NCBI RefSeq assembly: GCF_002798015.1
Contig: NZ_PGTZ01000014.1
Coordinates: 1-64,000 of the forward strand
Length of the DNA stretch: 64,000 bases
Origin: Luteimicrobium subarcticum
Lineage (GTDB): Bacteria; Actinomycetota; Actinomycetes; Actinomycetales; Cellulomonadaceae
Direction: 5' to 3'
The notes beneath the pieces were generated by a model. That model was not told where the DNA came from, searched no databases, and saw nothing but the letters and a program-made list of their open reading frames with translations. This document shows, in pieces, positions 23,814 through 32,391 of this stretch; position 1 is the stretch's first letter; every line of letters begins with the position of its first letter. Both the position numbers and the translations under genes were made by a program.

Positions 23814-23830
23814 CCAGTCGGAGGAGCCCG

Positions 23831-24508
23831 ATGAGCCCGTCCGCCCAGCAGTCCGCCTACGACGCGCTCCGGGCCGCGATCCTGTCGCTCGACCTCGCCC
23901 CGGGCGAACGGCTCAGCGAGCGCGGGCTCGAGGACCGGCTCGGCGCGTCGCGCACCCCGATCCGCGCCGCCCTGCTCCGCCTGCAGAGCGAAGGCCTCAC
24001 ACGTCGCGACGGCGGCTGGCAGGTTGCGCCGATCGACGTCGCCGAGGTGCGCTCCGCCATGGAGTACCGCGAGGTCGTCGAGGCGGGCGTCGTCGCGCTC
24101 GCCGCCCGGCGGGCGTCCGACGACGACCTGCGCGCGCTGCTCGCCGTCGCCGCGGGCAGCGGGGACGACGGCCAGAGCGCGGTCCTGCAGGACGGCACCG
24201 AGTTCCACGGCGCGCTCGCCGCGCTCACCGGCAACGCGTTCCTCGTCGCCGCGATCACCGACGTCCTCACGCGCCTGCACCGGACGCGGTGGCTCGAGGC
24301 ACGCAGCGCCGCGGCACGCGCCACCGCCCGCGCCGAGCACACGGCGATCGTCGAGGCGCTGCTCGCGCGGGACGGCGCGCTCGCCACCGAACGGGTCGTG
24401 GCGCACAGCCGCGGGACCCGTGACCGCCTCCTCGCGATGCTCGACGCGGAACGGCAGCGCCTGCGCGGGACCGGGGTCGCGATCGTGGAGAGCACCGCGA
24501 GCCCGTGA
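23831..24508 (+). CDS. GntR-family transcriptional regulator (FadR/FCD subfamily)
   Basis: This is a 225-aa regulator with an N-terminal winged helix (AYDALRAAILSLDLAPGERLSERGLEDRLGASRTPIR) and a helical FCD effector domain (EYREVVEAGVVALAARR, GTEFHGALAALTGN). The FCD domain usually binds organic acids with a metal. GGAGGAG lies just upstream of the ATG at 23831. It probably controls the divergent MFS gene and itself through the TGGTATACCA sites. Confidence 0.9.
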   Translation: MSPSAQQSAYDALRAAILSLDLAPGERLSERGLEDRLGASRTPIRAALLRLQSEGLTRRDGGWQVAPIDVAEVRSAMEYREVVEAGVVALAARRASDDDLRALLAVAAGSGDDGQSAVLQDGTEFHGALAALTGNAFLVAAITDVLTRLHRTRWLEARSAAARATARAEHTAIVEALLARDGALATERVVAHSRGTRDRLLAMLDAERQRLRGTGVAIVESTASP

Positions 24509-24550
24509 GGACAGGAGCGACGGACCCCGCGACGAGCTCGCTCGCGGTGC
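24492..24550. terminator. Long-arm inverted repeat around the gntR stop
   Basis: GCACCGCGAGC (24492-24502) and its exact reverse complement GCTCGCGGTGC (24540-24550) flank the gntR stop codon, and a smaller CCGCGA/TCGCGG stem lies inside. It sits between convergent genes, so a bidirectional transcription stop is plausible. There is no U-tract. Confidence 0.35.
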
Positions 24551-24551
24551 G

Positions 24552-24788
24552 TCAGGGACGGACGACGACCGGACCCAGCCGCCGCTGGATGCTGCGCAGC
24601 CGCCCGAGCGTGCCCGCGTCGTCGTAGCCGGTGGTGGTCTGCCAGTCGGTGCCCGAGCCGTGGACGTCGCTCACGAACGCGATCTCGGCGGCCACGAGAG
24701 CCGACGCGGTCAGCCCGCGCAGGCCCGGGCCCACGATCTCCAGGTCGCGCAGGAACCAGGTGAGCCGCGCGGCCGGCCGGGGGGCCAT
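24552..24788 (-). CDS. Small hypothetical protein downstream of xanthine dehydrogenase-type gene
   Basis: This is a 78-aa protein beginning MAPRPAARLTWFLRDLEIV and continuing with a hydrophobic VAAEIAFVSDVHGSGTDWQ stretch. It starts 8 bases after the large xdh subunit stop; a GTG at 24818 overlapping that gene is an alternative start. There is no clear Shine-Dalgarno sequence and I recognise no family. Coding status rests on position and on an uninterrupted frame that ends 43 bases before the convergent gntR stop. Confidence 0.4.
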   Translation of the reverse strand: MAPRPAARLTWFLRDLEIVGPGLRGLTASALVAAEIAFVSDVHGSGTDWQTTTGYDDAGTLGRLRSIQRRLGPVVVRP

Positions 24789-24796
24789 CCTGCCAG

Positions 24797-27658
24797 TCAG
24801 CCCTGCAGCATCCGCCACACCCGGTCGCGGCTGAACGGCGACTCGGTCGGCCGCACGCCCACCGCGCGACGGATCGCGTTCCCGACCGACGCGACCACGG
24901 GGTTGAACGGCGACTCGCTCATCGACTTGGCGCCGAACGGTCCGAGGTCGTCGGACGTCTCCGCGAAGTAGACCTCCGTGTGCGGCACGTCGGCGAGCTG
25001 CGGCACCCGGTAGCCGCGGAAGGCCGCGTTGACGACGCGTCCCTCGTCGAGCAGCACCTCCTCGAGCAGCGCGCTGCCGAAGCCCTGCGCGACGCCGCCC
25101 TCGACCTGCCCGCGGCACTGCTCCGGGTTCATCACCGTGCCCGCGTCGGCGGCGTGCACGGACTGCAGGACCCTGACCTCGCCCGTCCGGACGTCGACCG
25201 CGACCCGCACGGCGTGGACATCGAACGCGAGCGAACGCAGGACGCCGTCCTCGCGCCCCTCGGCCAGGATGCCCGGCGCGTCGCCCACGTCGTCGCCGAA
25301 AGCGCCCACGAGCGTGCCGAGGACGACGACGCCGACCGGCGTCGCGACGCCGTCCGGCCCGAGCGTGCACTCGCCGACCGGGACGCGCATGAGGGACGCC
25401 GCGTGCTCGACGAGGCGGGCGTGCAGCGCGAGCGCGGCTGCGTGCACCGCCTTACCGGCGACGGTCGTGCCCGCGGACGCGAACGCCCCGGTGTCGTACG
25501 ACGTGGCGTCGGTGTCCGACTGGTGCACGCGCACCCGGTCGGGCGTGGTCGCGAGGGCCGTCGCGGCGATCTGCGTGTGGACGGTCGTCGTCCCGTTGCC
25601 GAACTCGGCGGTCCCGACGCCGATCTCGTAGGTGCCGTCGCCGCGCAGGGTCACGGACGCGACGGCCCGGTGCCCGAACGGCGCCATCGTCGCGATCATG
25701 GCCGCCGCCATGCCCTCGCCGACCCGCCAGTGGTCCCCCGCCGGGACGGGCAGCGGGACCGACCCGTCCGGCGCGGGCTCGCCGGCACGGCCTCGCGCCA
25801 GGGCGTCCTGGGCGAGGTCGAGGCACTGGTCGAAGCCGTACGAGCCCCAGGCGAGGTCGACCTCGTGGTCCTCGTCGGTCGTGCGCACCGGGTCGCCGGG
25901 CCGCACGGCGTTGCGGCGCCGCAGCTCGAACGGGTCGAGGTCGAGGCGCAGCGCCAGCTCGTCGAGCGCCGACTCGACACCCAGCGCCACCTGCCCCAGC
26001 CCGTACCCACGGAACGCGCCCGACGGCGGGTTGTTCGTGTACACGGCGGTGCCGTCGACGCGGACGTCCGTGAACCGGTACAGCGAGATCGACTCCGCGA
26101 CCCCGTGGAACAGCACGCCGCGCGAGTGGTTCCCGTACGCGCCCGCGTCGCTCAGCACGTCCACGTGCAGCGCCGTGAGGGTGCCGTCGGACCGGGCGCC
26201 CACCCGGACGCGGACCCGCATCGGGTGCCGGAACGTCGTCCGGACGAACTCCTCCTCACGCGTCATCTCGTACACGACCCGGCGCCGCAGCCGCAGCGCC
26301 GCCGCGACCACGACGTCCTCGGTGAGCATCTCCTGCTTGCCGCCGAACCCGCCGCCCACGCGCGCCGTGAGCACGCGCACCGCCTCGGGTTCCAGGTCGA
26401 ACACGCGGCACAGCTCGTCCCGCACCAGGAACGGCACCTGCGACGACGTCCGCACCACGAGCCGGCCGTCGTCCGCGAACCACGCGACCGACCCGTGCGT
26501 CTCGAGCTGGGCGTGCGCCACGCGCTGCGTGCGCCAGGTCCCCTCGACCACGACGTCCGAGCCCGCGAGCGCCGCGTCCACGTCCCCGCGCTCGGCGTGG
26601 TGGTCGACGACGACGTTGCGGGCGGCGTCGTCGACGCGGTCGGCCGGGGTGCGGTCCGGGTGCAGGACGGGGGCGCCCGGCGCGCGGGCCTCCTCGGGGT
26701 CGAACACGGCAGGCAGCACCTCGTACTCCACGTCGACCGCGGCGCACCCCGCCTCGGCCGCCGCCGGCGACGACGCGACCACCACCGCGACCCGCTGACC
26801 CACGAACCGGACGGTGTCGTCCAGCAGGACGGTGTCGTCGGGGTCGTCGACGCGGTGCTCGTGCCGCCCCGACGAGTACCGGAACGCGGGCGCGTCCTTG
26901 TGCGTCAGGACGAGCTCGACGCCCGGTACCCGCTGCGCGCGGCTCGTGTCGATCGCCGTGATGCGCGCGTGCGGGTGCGGGCTGCCGAGGACCTTGACGT
27001 GCAGCGCGTCCGACAGGTCGAGGTCCATCGTGAACGGCTCCCGGCCCGCGACGACGCGCCGCGCGGCGGGCGGGTGCACCGATCGGCCGACCGCGGCGTC
27101 GGGCGCCGCCGTCGCCGGACCCCCGCCCGGGCCGCGGGGCGTGGGCGCCGCGTGGGTGCACGCCAGCCGCTCCCCCGCGCACGACGCCTCGACGCCCGCC
27201 CGCACCGCGTCCTCGACGGACCGGTACCCGGTGCAGCGGCACAGGTTGCCCTTGAGGCGGCGGGGCAGGTCGTCGAGGTCCTCCGGGCCGAGCGTCGACG
27301 CCGTGACCACCATGCCCGCGGTGCAGAACCCGCACTGGAACCCGAACCGCTCGACGAAGGCCTCCTGGACGGGGTGCAGGTCGTCCGGCTTGCCGAGCCC
27401 CGACGCCGTCGTGACCTCCTTGCCCGCCGCGCGCGCCGCCGGGAACAGGCACGAGTGGACCGGCAGCCCGTCGACCAGGACCGTGCACGCGCCGCAGTCC
27501 CCGGAGTCGCAGCCCTTCTTGACGTCGTCGTAGCCGTGCTCGCGCAGCAGCGTCCGCAGGCACTGGCCCGGGCGCGGGGTGACCTCGCGCGTCCAGCCGT
27601 CGACCGTGACGCGGAGGCTGCCCGGACCTGCGCCGCGCCGCCCGCTGCCGCCGGTCAC
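24797..27658 (-). CDS. Xanthine dehydrogenase-type molybdoenzyme, fused Fe-S and Mo-binding subunit
   Basis: This 953-aa protein joins two parts that are often separate. Residues 1-160 carry two [2Fe-2S] clusters ([18 protein letters not shown], then [11 protein letters not shown] and [11 protein letters not shown]). From about 190 onward is the aldehyde-oxidase/xanthine-dehydrogenase Mo-binding part, with [12 protein letters not shown], a Gly-rich Moco loop and [15 protein letters not shown] near the end. The order resembles E. coli XdhD. It should hydroxylate a purine or related heterocycle, passing electrons to the FAD subunit. The GTG overlaps the FAD-subunit stop. The active-site Glu is plausible in GAKSMSESP, but I did not assign it. 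Confidence 0.9.
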   Translation of the reverse strand: MTGGSGRRGAGPGSLRVTVDGWTREVTPRPGQCLRTLLREHGYDDVKKGCDSGDCGACTVLVDGLPVHSCLFPAARAAGKEVTTASGLGKPDDLHPVQEAFVERFGFQCGFCTAGMVVTASTLGPEDLDDLPRRLKGNLCRCTGYRSVEDAVRAGVEASCAGERLACTHAAPTPRGPGGGPATAAPDAAVGRSVHPPAARRVVAGREPFTMDLDLSDALHVKVLGSPHPHARITAIDTSRAQRVPGVELVLTHKDAPAFRYSSGRHEHRVDDPDDTVLLDDTVRFVGQRVAVVVASSPAAAEAGCAAVDVEYEVLPAVFDPEEARAPGAPVLHPDRTPADRVDDAARNVVVDHHAERGDVDAALAGSDVVVEGTWRTQRVAHAQLETHGSVAWFADDGRLVVRTSSQVPFLVRDELCRVFDLEPEAVRVLTARVGGGFGGKQEMLTEDVVVAAALRLRRRVVYEMTREEEFVRTTFRHPMRVRVRVGARSDGTLTALHVDVLSDAGAYGNHSRGVLFHGVAESISLYRFTDVRVDGTAVYTNNPPSGAFRGYGLGQVALGVESALDELALRLDLDPFELRRRNAVRPGDPVRTTDEDHEVDLAWGSYGFDQCLDLAQDALARGRAGEPAPDGSVPLPVPAGDHWRVGEGMAAAMIATMAPFGHRAVASVTLRGDGTYEIGVGTAEFGNGTTTVHTQIAATALATTPDRVRVHQSDTDATSYDTGAFASAGTTVAGKAVHAAALALHARLVEHAASLMRVPVGECTLGPDGVATPVGVVVLGTLVGAFGDDVGDAPGILAEGREDGVLRSLAFDVHAVRVAVDVRTGEVRVLQSVHAADAGTVMNPEQCRGQVEGGVAQGFGSALLEEVLLDEGRVVNAAFRGYRVPQLADVPHTEVYFAETSDDLGPFGAKSMSESPFNPVVASVGNAIRRAVGVRPTESPFSRDRVWRMLQG

Positions 27659-28491
27659 GCCGCCACCTGCGAGCCGTCGGGCTCACGGAGCTCACGGAGC
27701 TCGCTCAGGACCTCGTCCGCGAGGACGGCGCTCACCCCGCGCCGCCAGTCGGCCGGGCCGTGCGGGTCGGTGAAGTAGGCGTCCACGGCCAGCACGTCGT
27801 CGCGCACCGCGCCCGCCTCGGGCAGCGCCGCGTACCGGAGCACCACCGGGCGGCTCGTCGCGGCCGTCACCGTGAGGACGAACGCGCCGTCCTCGTCGAG
27901 GCGCCCGATCACGACCGCGCCCGAGCGGCCGTGCGCGCTCAGCGCGATCTTGCGGAACGCCGTGCGCGCCCGCAGGGCGCGTCCCGGGATCTCGACCGCC
28001 CGCAGCACCTCGCCGGGCGCGAGCGTCGTCACACCGTTGCCGACGACGAGGTCCGCCACCGCGACCCGGCGCTCGCCGCCCTCGGCGGGCCACAGCACCG
28101 CCTCCGCGTCGAGCGCGGCGCACAGCGACACCAGCGCACCCGCCGCGAAGCCGTTGCAGACGTTCCCGCCCACGGTCGCGAGGTTCCACACCTTGAACGA
28201 CGCCAGCAGCGCGTGGCAGCACTGCCCGAACAGCGGGTGCGCCCGCCAGTCGTGCGCCGCGGGCATCCGTGCCAGCTCCCCGACCCGGCACGTCGCCGCG
28301 ACCCGCAGCCCGTCGAGCGTGCCCTCCCACGGGACCCAGCCCATGCCGGTGACGTCGACCAGTCCGGTGACACCGGGCTGCGGCTCCGAGAACATCCACG
28401 TGCCGCCCGCGACGAACCGCTCCCCCGGCGCGAGCACGAGGTCCGCGCGCTCGTGCGCCCGCCGGTACGTCTCGACGGTGACCAGGTCCAC
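27655..28491 (-). CDS. FAD-binding subunit of the xanthine dehydrogenase-type enzyme
   Basis: This 278-aa molybdopterin dehydrogenase FAD-binding domain has [19 protein letters not shown] (the first FAD loop), [16 protein letters not shown] (the typical TxGGN motif) and a CO-dehydrogenase flavoprotein C-terminal region. A longer in-frame reading to 28743 exists, but GGAGG 4 nt before the GTG at 28491 clearly decides the start. Overlap with the Fe-S/Mo subunit ensures balanced synthesis. Confidence 0.9.
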   Translation of the reverse strand: MDLVTVETYRRAHERADLVLAPGERFVAGGTWMFSEPQPGVTGLVDVTGMGWVPWEGTLDGLRVAATCRVGELARMPAAHDWRAHPLFGQCCHALLASFKVWNLATVGGNVCNGFAAGALVSLCAALDAEAVLWPAEGGERRVAVADLVVGNGVTTLAPGEVLRAVEIPGRALRARTAFRKIALSAHGRSGAVVIGRLDEDGAFVLTVTAATSRPVVLRYAALPEAGAVRDDVLAVDAYFTDPHGPADWRRGVSAVLADEVLSELRELREPDGSQVAA

Positions 28492-28721
28492 GCCGCCTCC
28501 TCGCTCCGCCGATCCGGCGGGCAGGAGCGCCGGTCCGGGTGCGCCCAGTGAAGCGCGCCGACGTGTCAGGGGTGTGACGCGGGCGTCACGGGCGCTGGTC
28601 GAGAACGTCTTCCAGGCCCCGCGAGCACGTGTTCCGAGCCCGTGGATCGTGGTGTAGGGGCCCGGATCACAGGTTCGGCGAAGGGGGTGGGGCGCGAGCC
28701 GACGGGAGACGGCCGTGGCAG
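28492..28721 (-). promoter_or_regulatory. Promoter region of the xdh operon, with palindrome
   Basis: This is a gene-free stretch between the mog/moaE stop and the FAD subunit start. GTGACGC-GG-GCGTCAC (28574-28589) is an inverted repeat with 7-bp arms about 80 nt upstream of the GTG, a candidate operator for the xdh genes. No clear -35/-10 pair was identified. Confidence 0.4.
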
Positions 28722-29699
28722 TCAGCCCAGCGAGCCGACCCACTCCGCGGAGCCGTCGTCGAAGAACTGCTCCTTCCAGATGGGCACGCGGTGCTTGACC
28801 TCGTCGACGAGCGCCTCGACGGCGTCGAACGACGCGCCCCGGTGCGCGGACGCGACCGCGGCGACGATCGCGACGTCACCGATCCCGAGGTCGCCGTACC
28901 GGTGCACGACGGCGAGCCGCACGTCCGGGTGCGCGCCCGCGACCTCGGCCGCGACGTCGGCGATGACGGCCGTCGCGTCAGGGTGCGCCTCGTAACGCAG
29001 GCGCTCCACACCGCGCCCTTCGTCGTGGTCGCGGACCAGGCCCGTGAACGTCGCGACCGCGCCGCACGTGGCGTCGGCGACCAGCGCGACGAGCTCGTCG
29101 AGGACGCCCGTGAGCGAGGCGTCGACCACCTCGGCCCGCAGCACCCGTTCGGGAGCCGGGACGAGCCCCGCGGCGTCGGACGGGCGCTCGTGGTCGCCGC
29201 GAGCGCCCCCCGCGACCTGGTCGACGGCGTGCCCGAGGACGTCGTCGAGCACGGCCAGCCCGTCCCGCACGCCGCCAGGCGACCCGGGCAGGTTGACGAC
29301 GACCGTGCGTCCGGCGACGCCGGCGAGGCCGCGGCTCAGCACCGCGGTGGGGACGACGTCCGCACCGCGCGCACGGATCGCCGCGGCGAGCCCGGGGAGC
29401 TCGCGGTCGAGCACCGCGGCGGTCTGCTCGGGCGTCGCGTCGGTCGGTGAGACGCCCGTCCCGCCCGTCGTGAGGACGACCTCGACCCCCTGCGCCACGA
29501 GGTCGCGCAGCGCCGCGCCGACGGCGTCGCCGTCCGCGACCACCCGCACGGGACCGACCTGCCAGCCGCGCTCCACGAGCCAGGCCGCGATCACCGGGCC
29601 GGTCGTGTCCACGGCGAGGCCCTGGGCGCCGCGCGTCGACGCGACGACGACTCCCGCCGCCCCGCGCGCCGGGGGCCCGGCGTGCGCCGCGCCGCTCAC
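28722..29699 (-). CDS. Mog/MoaB-MoaE fusion protein (molybdopterin adenylyltransferase + MPT synthase large subunit)
   Basis: This is a 325-aa two-domain protein. Residues about 14-165 form the MogA/MoaB molybdopterin-binding domain (LTTGGTGVSPTDATPEQT, NLPGSPGGVRDGL). Residues about 187-325 form MoaE (ATFTGLVRDHDEG, LRYEAHPDA, HRYGDLGIGD and the catalytic-lysine motif KHRVPIWKEQFFDDG). It would both make molybdopterin with MoaD and adenylate it. The GTG overlaps the moaC stop. Two separate genes are the commoner arrangement, although such fusions occur in actinobacteria. Confidence 0.9.
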   Translation of the reverse strand: MSGAAHAGPPARGAAGVVVASTRGAQGLAVDTTGPVIAAWLVERGWQVGPVRVVADGDAVGAALRDLVAQGVEVVLTTGGTGVSPTDATPEQTAAVLDRELPGLAAAIRARGADVVPTAVLSRGLAGVAGRTVVVNLPGSPGGVRDGLAVLDDVLGHAVDQVAGGARGDHERPSDAAGLVPAPERVLRAEVVDASLTGVLDELVALVADATCGAVATFTGLVRDHDEGRGVERLRYEAHPDATAVIADVAAEVAGAHPDVRLAVVHRYGDLGIGDVAIVAAVASAHRGASFDAVEALVDEVKHRVPIWKEQFFDDGSAEWVGSLG

Positions 29700-30220
29700 G
29701 CCTGCTCCTCGCGGACCCACGTGCCGGTCGTGCCGCCCGACTTCGCGACCACCTGGACGTCCGTCAGCACGGCCGCCCGATCGACGGCCTTGATCATGTC
29801 GTAGACGGTCAGACCCGCCACGGTCACGGCGGTCAACGCCTCCATCTCGACCCCCGTGCGGGACGTCGTGCGGACCGTCGCGGACAGCGCCACGTGGTCG
29901 CCCGACGGGACGACGTCGACGTCGACGCCCGAGATCGGCAGCGGGTGGCACAGCGGCACGAGCTCGTGCGTCCGCTTCGCCGCGAGGATGCCCGCGACCC
30001 GCGCGACCGCGACCGCCTCACCCTTCGGCAGGTCGCCCGTCGCGATCCGCGCCACGACATCGGGGCGCGTGCGCAGCACCGCAGTGGCGGTCGCCTCGCG
30101 GGCCGTGACGTCCTTCGCGGACACGTCCACCATGTGCGCTGCGCCGTCGGCCCGGTAGTGCGTCAGGCCGCCCGCACCGTCCCTGTCGTCCGCGTGCGTC
30201 GCGCGCGTCTCGTCCGTCAT
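29696..30220 (-). CDS. moaC: Cyclic pyranopterin monophosphate synthase MoaC
   Basis: This 174-aa enzyme acts after MoaA in the first step of molybdopterin synthesis. Family motifs are AHMVDVSAKDVTAREATA, KRTHELVPLCHPLPI, GVEMEALTAVTVAGLTVYDM and the C-terminal Lys-rich loop (IKAVDRA, VVAKSGGTTG). The ATG overlaps the moeA stop as ATGA. Its 5' part encodes an acidic and His/Asp-rich extension before the core. Confidence 0.96.
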   Translation of the reverse strand: MTDETRATHADDRDGAGGLTHYRADGAAHMVDVSAKDVTAREATATAVLRTRPDVVARIATGDLPKGEAVAVARVAGILAAKRTHELVPLCHPLPISGVDVDVVPSGDHVALSATVRTTSRTGVEMEALTAVTVAGLTVYDMIKAVDRAAVLTDVQVVAKSGGTTGTWVREEQA

Positions 30221-32391
30221 GCGATCTCCCAGACCTCGACCTCGTCCCCCGCCTCGAGGCGTCGGACGCCGACGGGGACCTGCACGAGGAGCGTAGCCGC
30301 GGCGTAGCGCGCCACGAGGTGCGACCCCGGACCGCCGACGAGCACGACGCGCCCGTCCGCGTCCAGCGCGCCCCGGCGCACCTGGTGCAGGTGCGGCGGC
30401 GAGTCGAGCGGCTCGGCGAGGGTCGCCGTCCACCGCCGACGCTCGGCCGGGACGAGCCCCGCAGCGCGGGCGAGGACCGGCCGCAGGAACGTCTCGAACG
30501 AGACCAGCGCGCTCACGGGGTTGCCGGGGAACGCGACGACAGGGACCGCGGTGCCCTCCGCGTCCGCGGCGACCCGGACGGTGCCGGCGCCCTGCGGGCC
30601 GCCCGGCTGCATCGCGACGTGCCCGAACCAGACGTCCCCCGCCCCGAGCGTCTGCCGCACCACCTCGTACGCGCCCGCGCTCACCCCGCCCGACGTGACG
30701 ACGACGTCCACGTCCGCTGGCACGTCGGCGAGCGCCCGGGCCAGGGCGTCGTCGTCGTCGGGCACCACAGCCGTCGTGACCCGCGCGCCGACCTCCCGGA
30801 GCGCGGCCGCGAGCGCCGCGCCGTTGACGTCCGGGACCTGCGCGGGACCGAGCGACGCGCCGGCCGGGGCGAGCTCGGACCCCGTCGAGACGAGCAGGAC
30901 GTGCGGCGCACGCCGCACCGCGACCTCGGCGACGCCGGCGGCGACCAGCGCGCCGAGCCGCGCCGGACCGAGCCGCTCCCCCGCCCGCACGACCACGTCG
31001 CCCGCCGCGAGATCGCTGCCCGTGGGACGCACGTACGTGCCCGGGGCGAGCGGGTCGCGGACACGCACCACGGACCCGGGATCGACGAAGCGAGCGGGGT
31101 CGGCATCTTCCACGCGCAGCACCACGTCGGCGCCGGCGGGGACGGGCGCACCCGTCATGATCGGCGCGGCCGTGTCGGGCTCGAGCGGCGCCGGGACCGT
31201 GCCCGCGGGAACGGGGTCGACGACCCGGAGCGCGACCGGCCGGTCCGGCGTCGCGCCCGCCACGTCGGCGGCGCGGAGCGCGTACCCGTCCATCTGCGAG
31301 TTCTCGAACACGGGCGAGGGCAGGGCCGCGACCGCGTCGCGCGCGAGCACCGGGGAGCCGTGGGCACCGGTGAGCAGGTCGGCGACGGCGACCACCTCGT
31401 CGCCGCGCGTCGCCAGGGCTGGCTCGACGAGCGCCGCGACGCGGTCCGCGTGGTCGGCCACGGTGCGGGGACGGTCGACGTGCTCCTGCTCGTCCTCCTG
31501 CTCGTGCGCGGGGCGCGCGGCGGACGGCTGCGGCCCGGGGGCGTGGGAGTCGGTCACATCGACGATCGTGCCAGGTGCACGGTCGGGCGTGGTTGCGGCG
31601 CCGTGCCGGGGGCGGTGCGGCGGGTCGTGCGGGTCGGCCACGTCGAGCCACGGCATCCCGGCGAGGAACGCGCTGTGCCGGGCGCCGAGCACCGCCCGGA
31701 CCGGCCCCTGGTCGACGGCCCTTCCCCGCTCGATCACGACGACGTCGTCGGCGAGCGCGAGCACGTCGTCGAGGTCGTGCGTCACGACGACGGCGGTGAG
31801 CCCGCGGAGCACGTCCGCGACGACGCGGCGCAGGCGCGGCACGGACGGCTGGTCGACCGCCACGAACGGCTCGTCGAGCAGCACGACGTCGGGCGCGGCG
31901 GCGAGCGCCCGGGCGAGCGCGACGCGCTGGGCCTGCCCGCCGGAGAGCGAGCCGGGGCGGCGGCGCGCGAGCGTCCCCGCGCCGACGACGTCGAGCCAGT
32001 GGTGCGCCTCCGTGCGCGCCGTCCGGCGTGACGTCCCGGCCGACCGCGGGCCGAACGCGACGTTGCCGGTGCACGTGAGGTGGCCGAACAGGACGGGACG
32101 CTGCTCGAGCAGGCCCACGGCGCGGCGGTGCGCCGGGACGAGGACGCCCGTGGCGGTGTCGGTGAGAGCGCGCTCGCCGACGGCCACGCGCGCGACCGGG
32201 GGCACGTAGAGTCCGGCGACGGTCTGCAGGAGGGTCGACTTGCCGGCGCCGTTGGGCCCGACGACGGCGAGCGTGCGCCCCGCGGCCACGGTCACGTCGA
32301 GCCGGACGTCGCGACCGGCGTCGTCGATCGTGACCACGAGCGCGGACGCGGCGGGCGAACCGGACGGCGCGGCGGGCGAGCGGGGGGTCAT
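30217..32391 (-). CDS. ModC-MoeA fusion: molybdate ABC ATPase joined to molybdopterin molybdotransferase
   Basis: This is one uninterrupted 724-codon frame. Residues about 18-250 are an ABC ATPase: Walker A VVGPNGAGKSTLLQT, signature SLSGGQAQRVALARAL, Walker B VVLLDEPFVAVD and H-loop VVVTHDLDD. It lacks the C-terminal Mop domain of usual ModC. A hydrophilic linker (about 251-309) leads into full-length MoeA: PVFENSQMDGYALRAAD, PIMTGAPVPAGADVVL, TSGGVSAGAYEVV and FPGNPVSALVSFETF. A GTG at 31557 could start MoeA alone, but it has no Shine-Dalgarno sequence or -10 element. The ATG overlaps the modB stop. Uptake ATPase and Mo-insertion enzyme in one chain is unusual. Confidence 0.85.
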   Translation of the reverse strand: MTPRSPAAPSGSPAASALVVTIDDAGRDVRLDVTVAAGRTLAVVGPNGAGKSTLLQTVAGLYVPPVARVAVGERALTDTATGVLVPAHRRAVGLLEQRPVLFGHLTCTGNVAFGPRSAGTSRRTARTEAHHWLDVVGAGTLARRRPGSLSGGQAQRVALARALAAAPDVVLLDEPFVAVDQPSVPRLRRVVADVLRGLTAVVVTHDLDDVLALADDVVVIERGRAVDQGPVRAVLGARHSAFLAGMPWLDVADPHDPPHRPRHGAATTPDRAPGTIVDVTDSHAPGPQPSAARPAHEQEDEQEHVDRPRTVADHADRVAALVEPALATRGDEVVAVADLLTGAHGSPVLARDAVAALPSPVFENSQMDGYALRAADVAGATPDRPVALRVVDPVPAGTVPAPLEPDTAAPIMTGAPVPAGADVVLRVEDADPARFVDPGSVVRVRDPLAPGTYVRPTGSDLAAGDVVVRAGERLGPARLGALVAAGVAEVAVRRAPHVLLVSTGSELAPAGASLGPAQVPDVNGAALAAALREVGARVTTAVVPDDDDALARALADVPADVDVVVTSGGVSAGAYEVVRQTLGAGDVWFGHVAMQPGGPQGAGTVRVAADAEGTAVPVVAFPGNPVSALVSFETFLRPVLARAAGLVPAERRRWTATLAEPLDSPPHLHQVRRGALDADGRVVLVGGPGSHLVARYAAATLLVQVPVGVRRLEAGDEVEVWEIA

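Noticed and set aside
31555-31557. Separate moeA gene starting at the internal GTG
   Set aside because: There is no ribosome-binding site, no leaderless -10 element and no upstream stop, unlike every other operon gene here, which starts at a stop-start overlap. The fusion is the simpler reading, though this start is not excluded.
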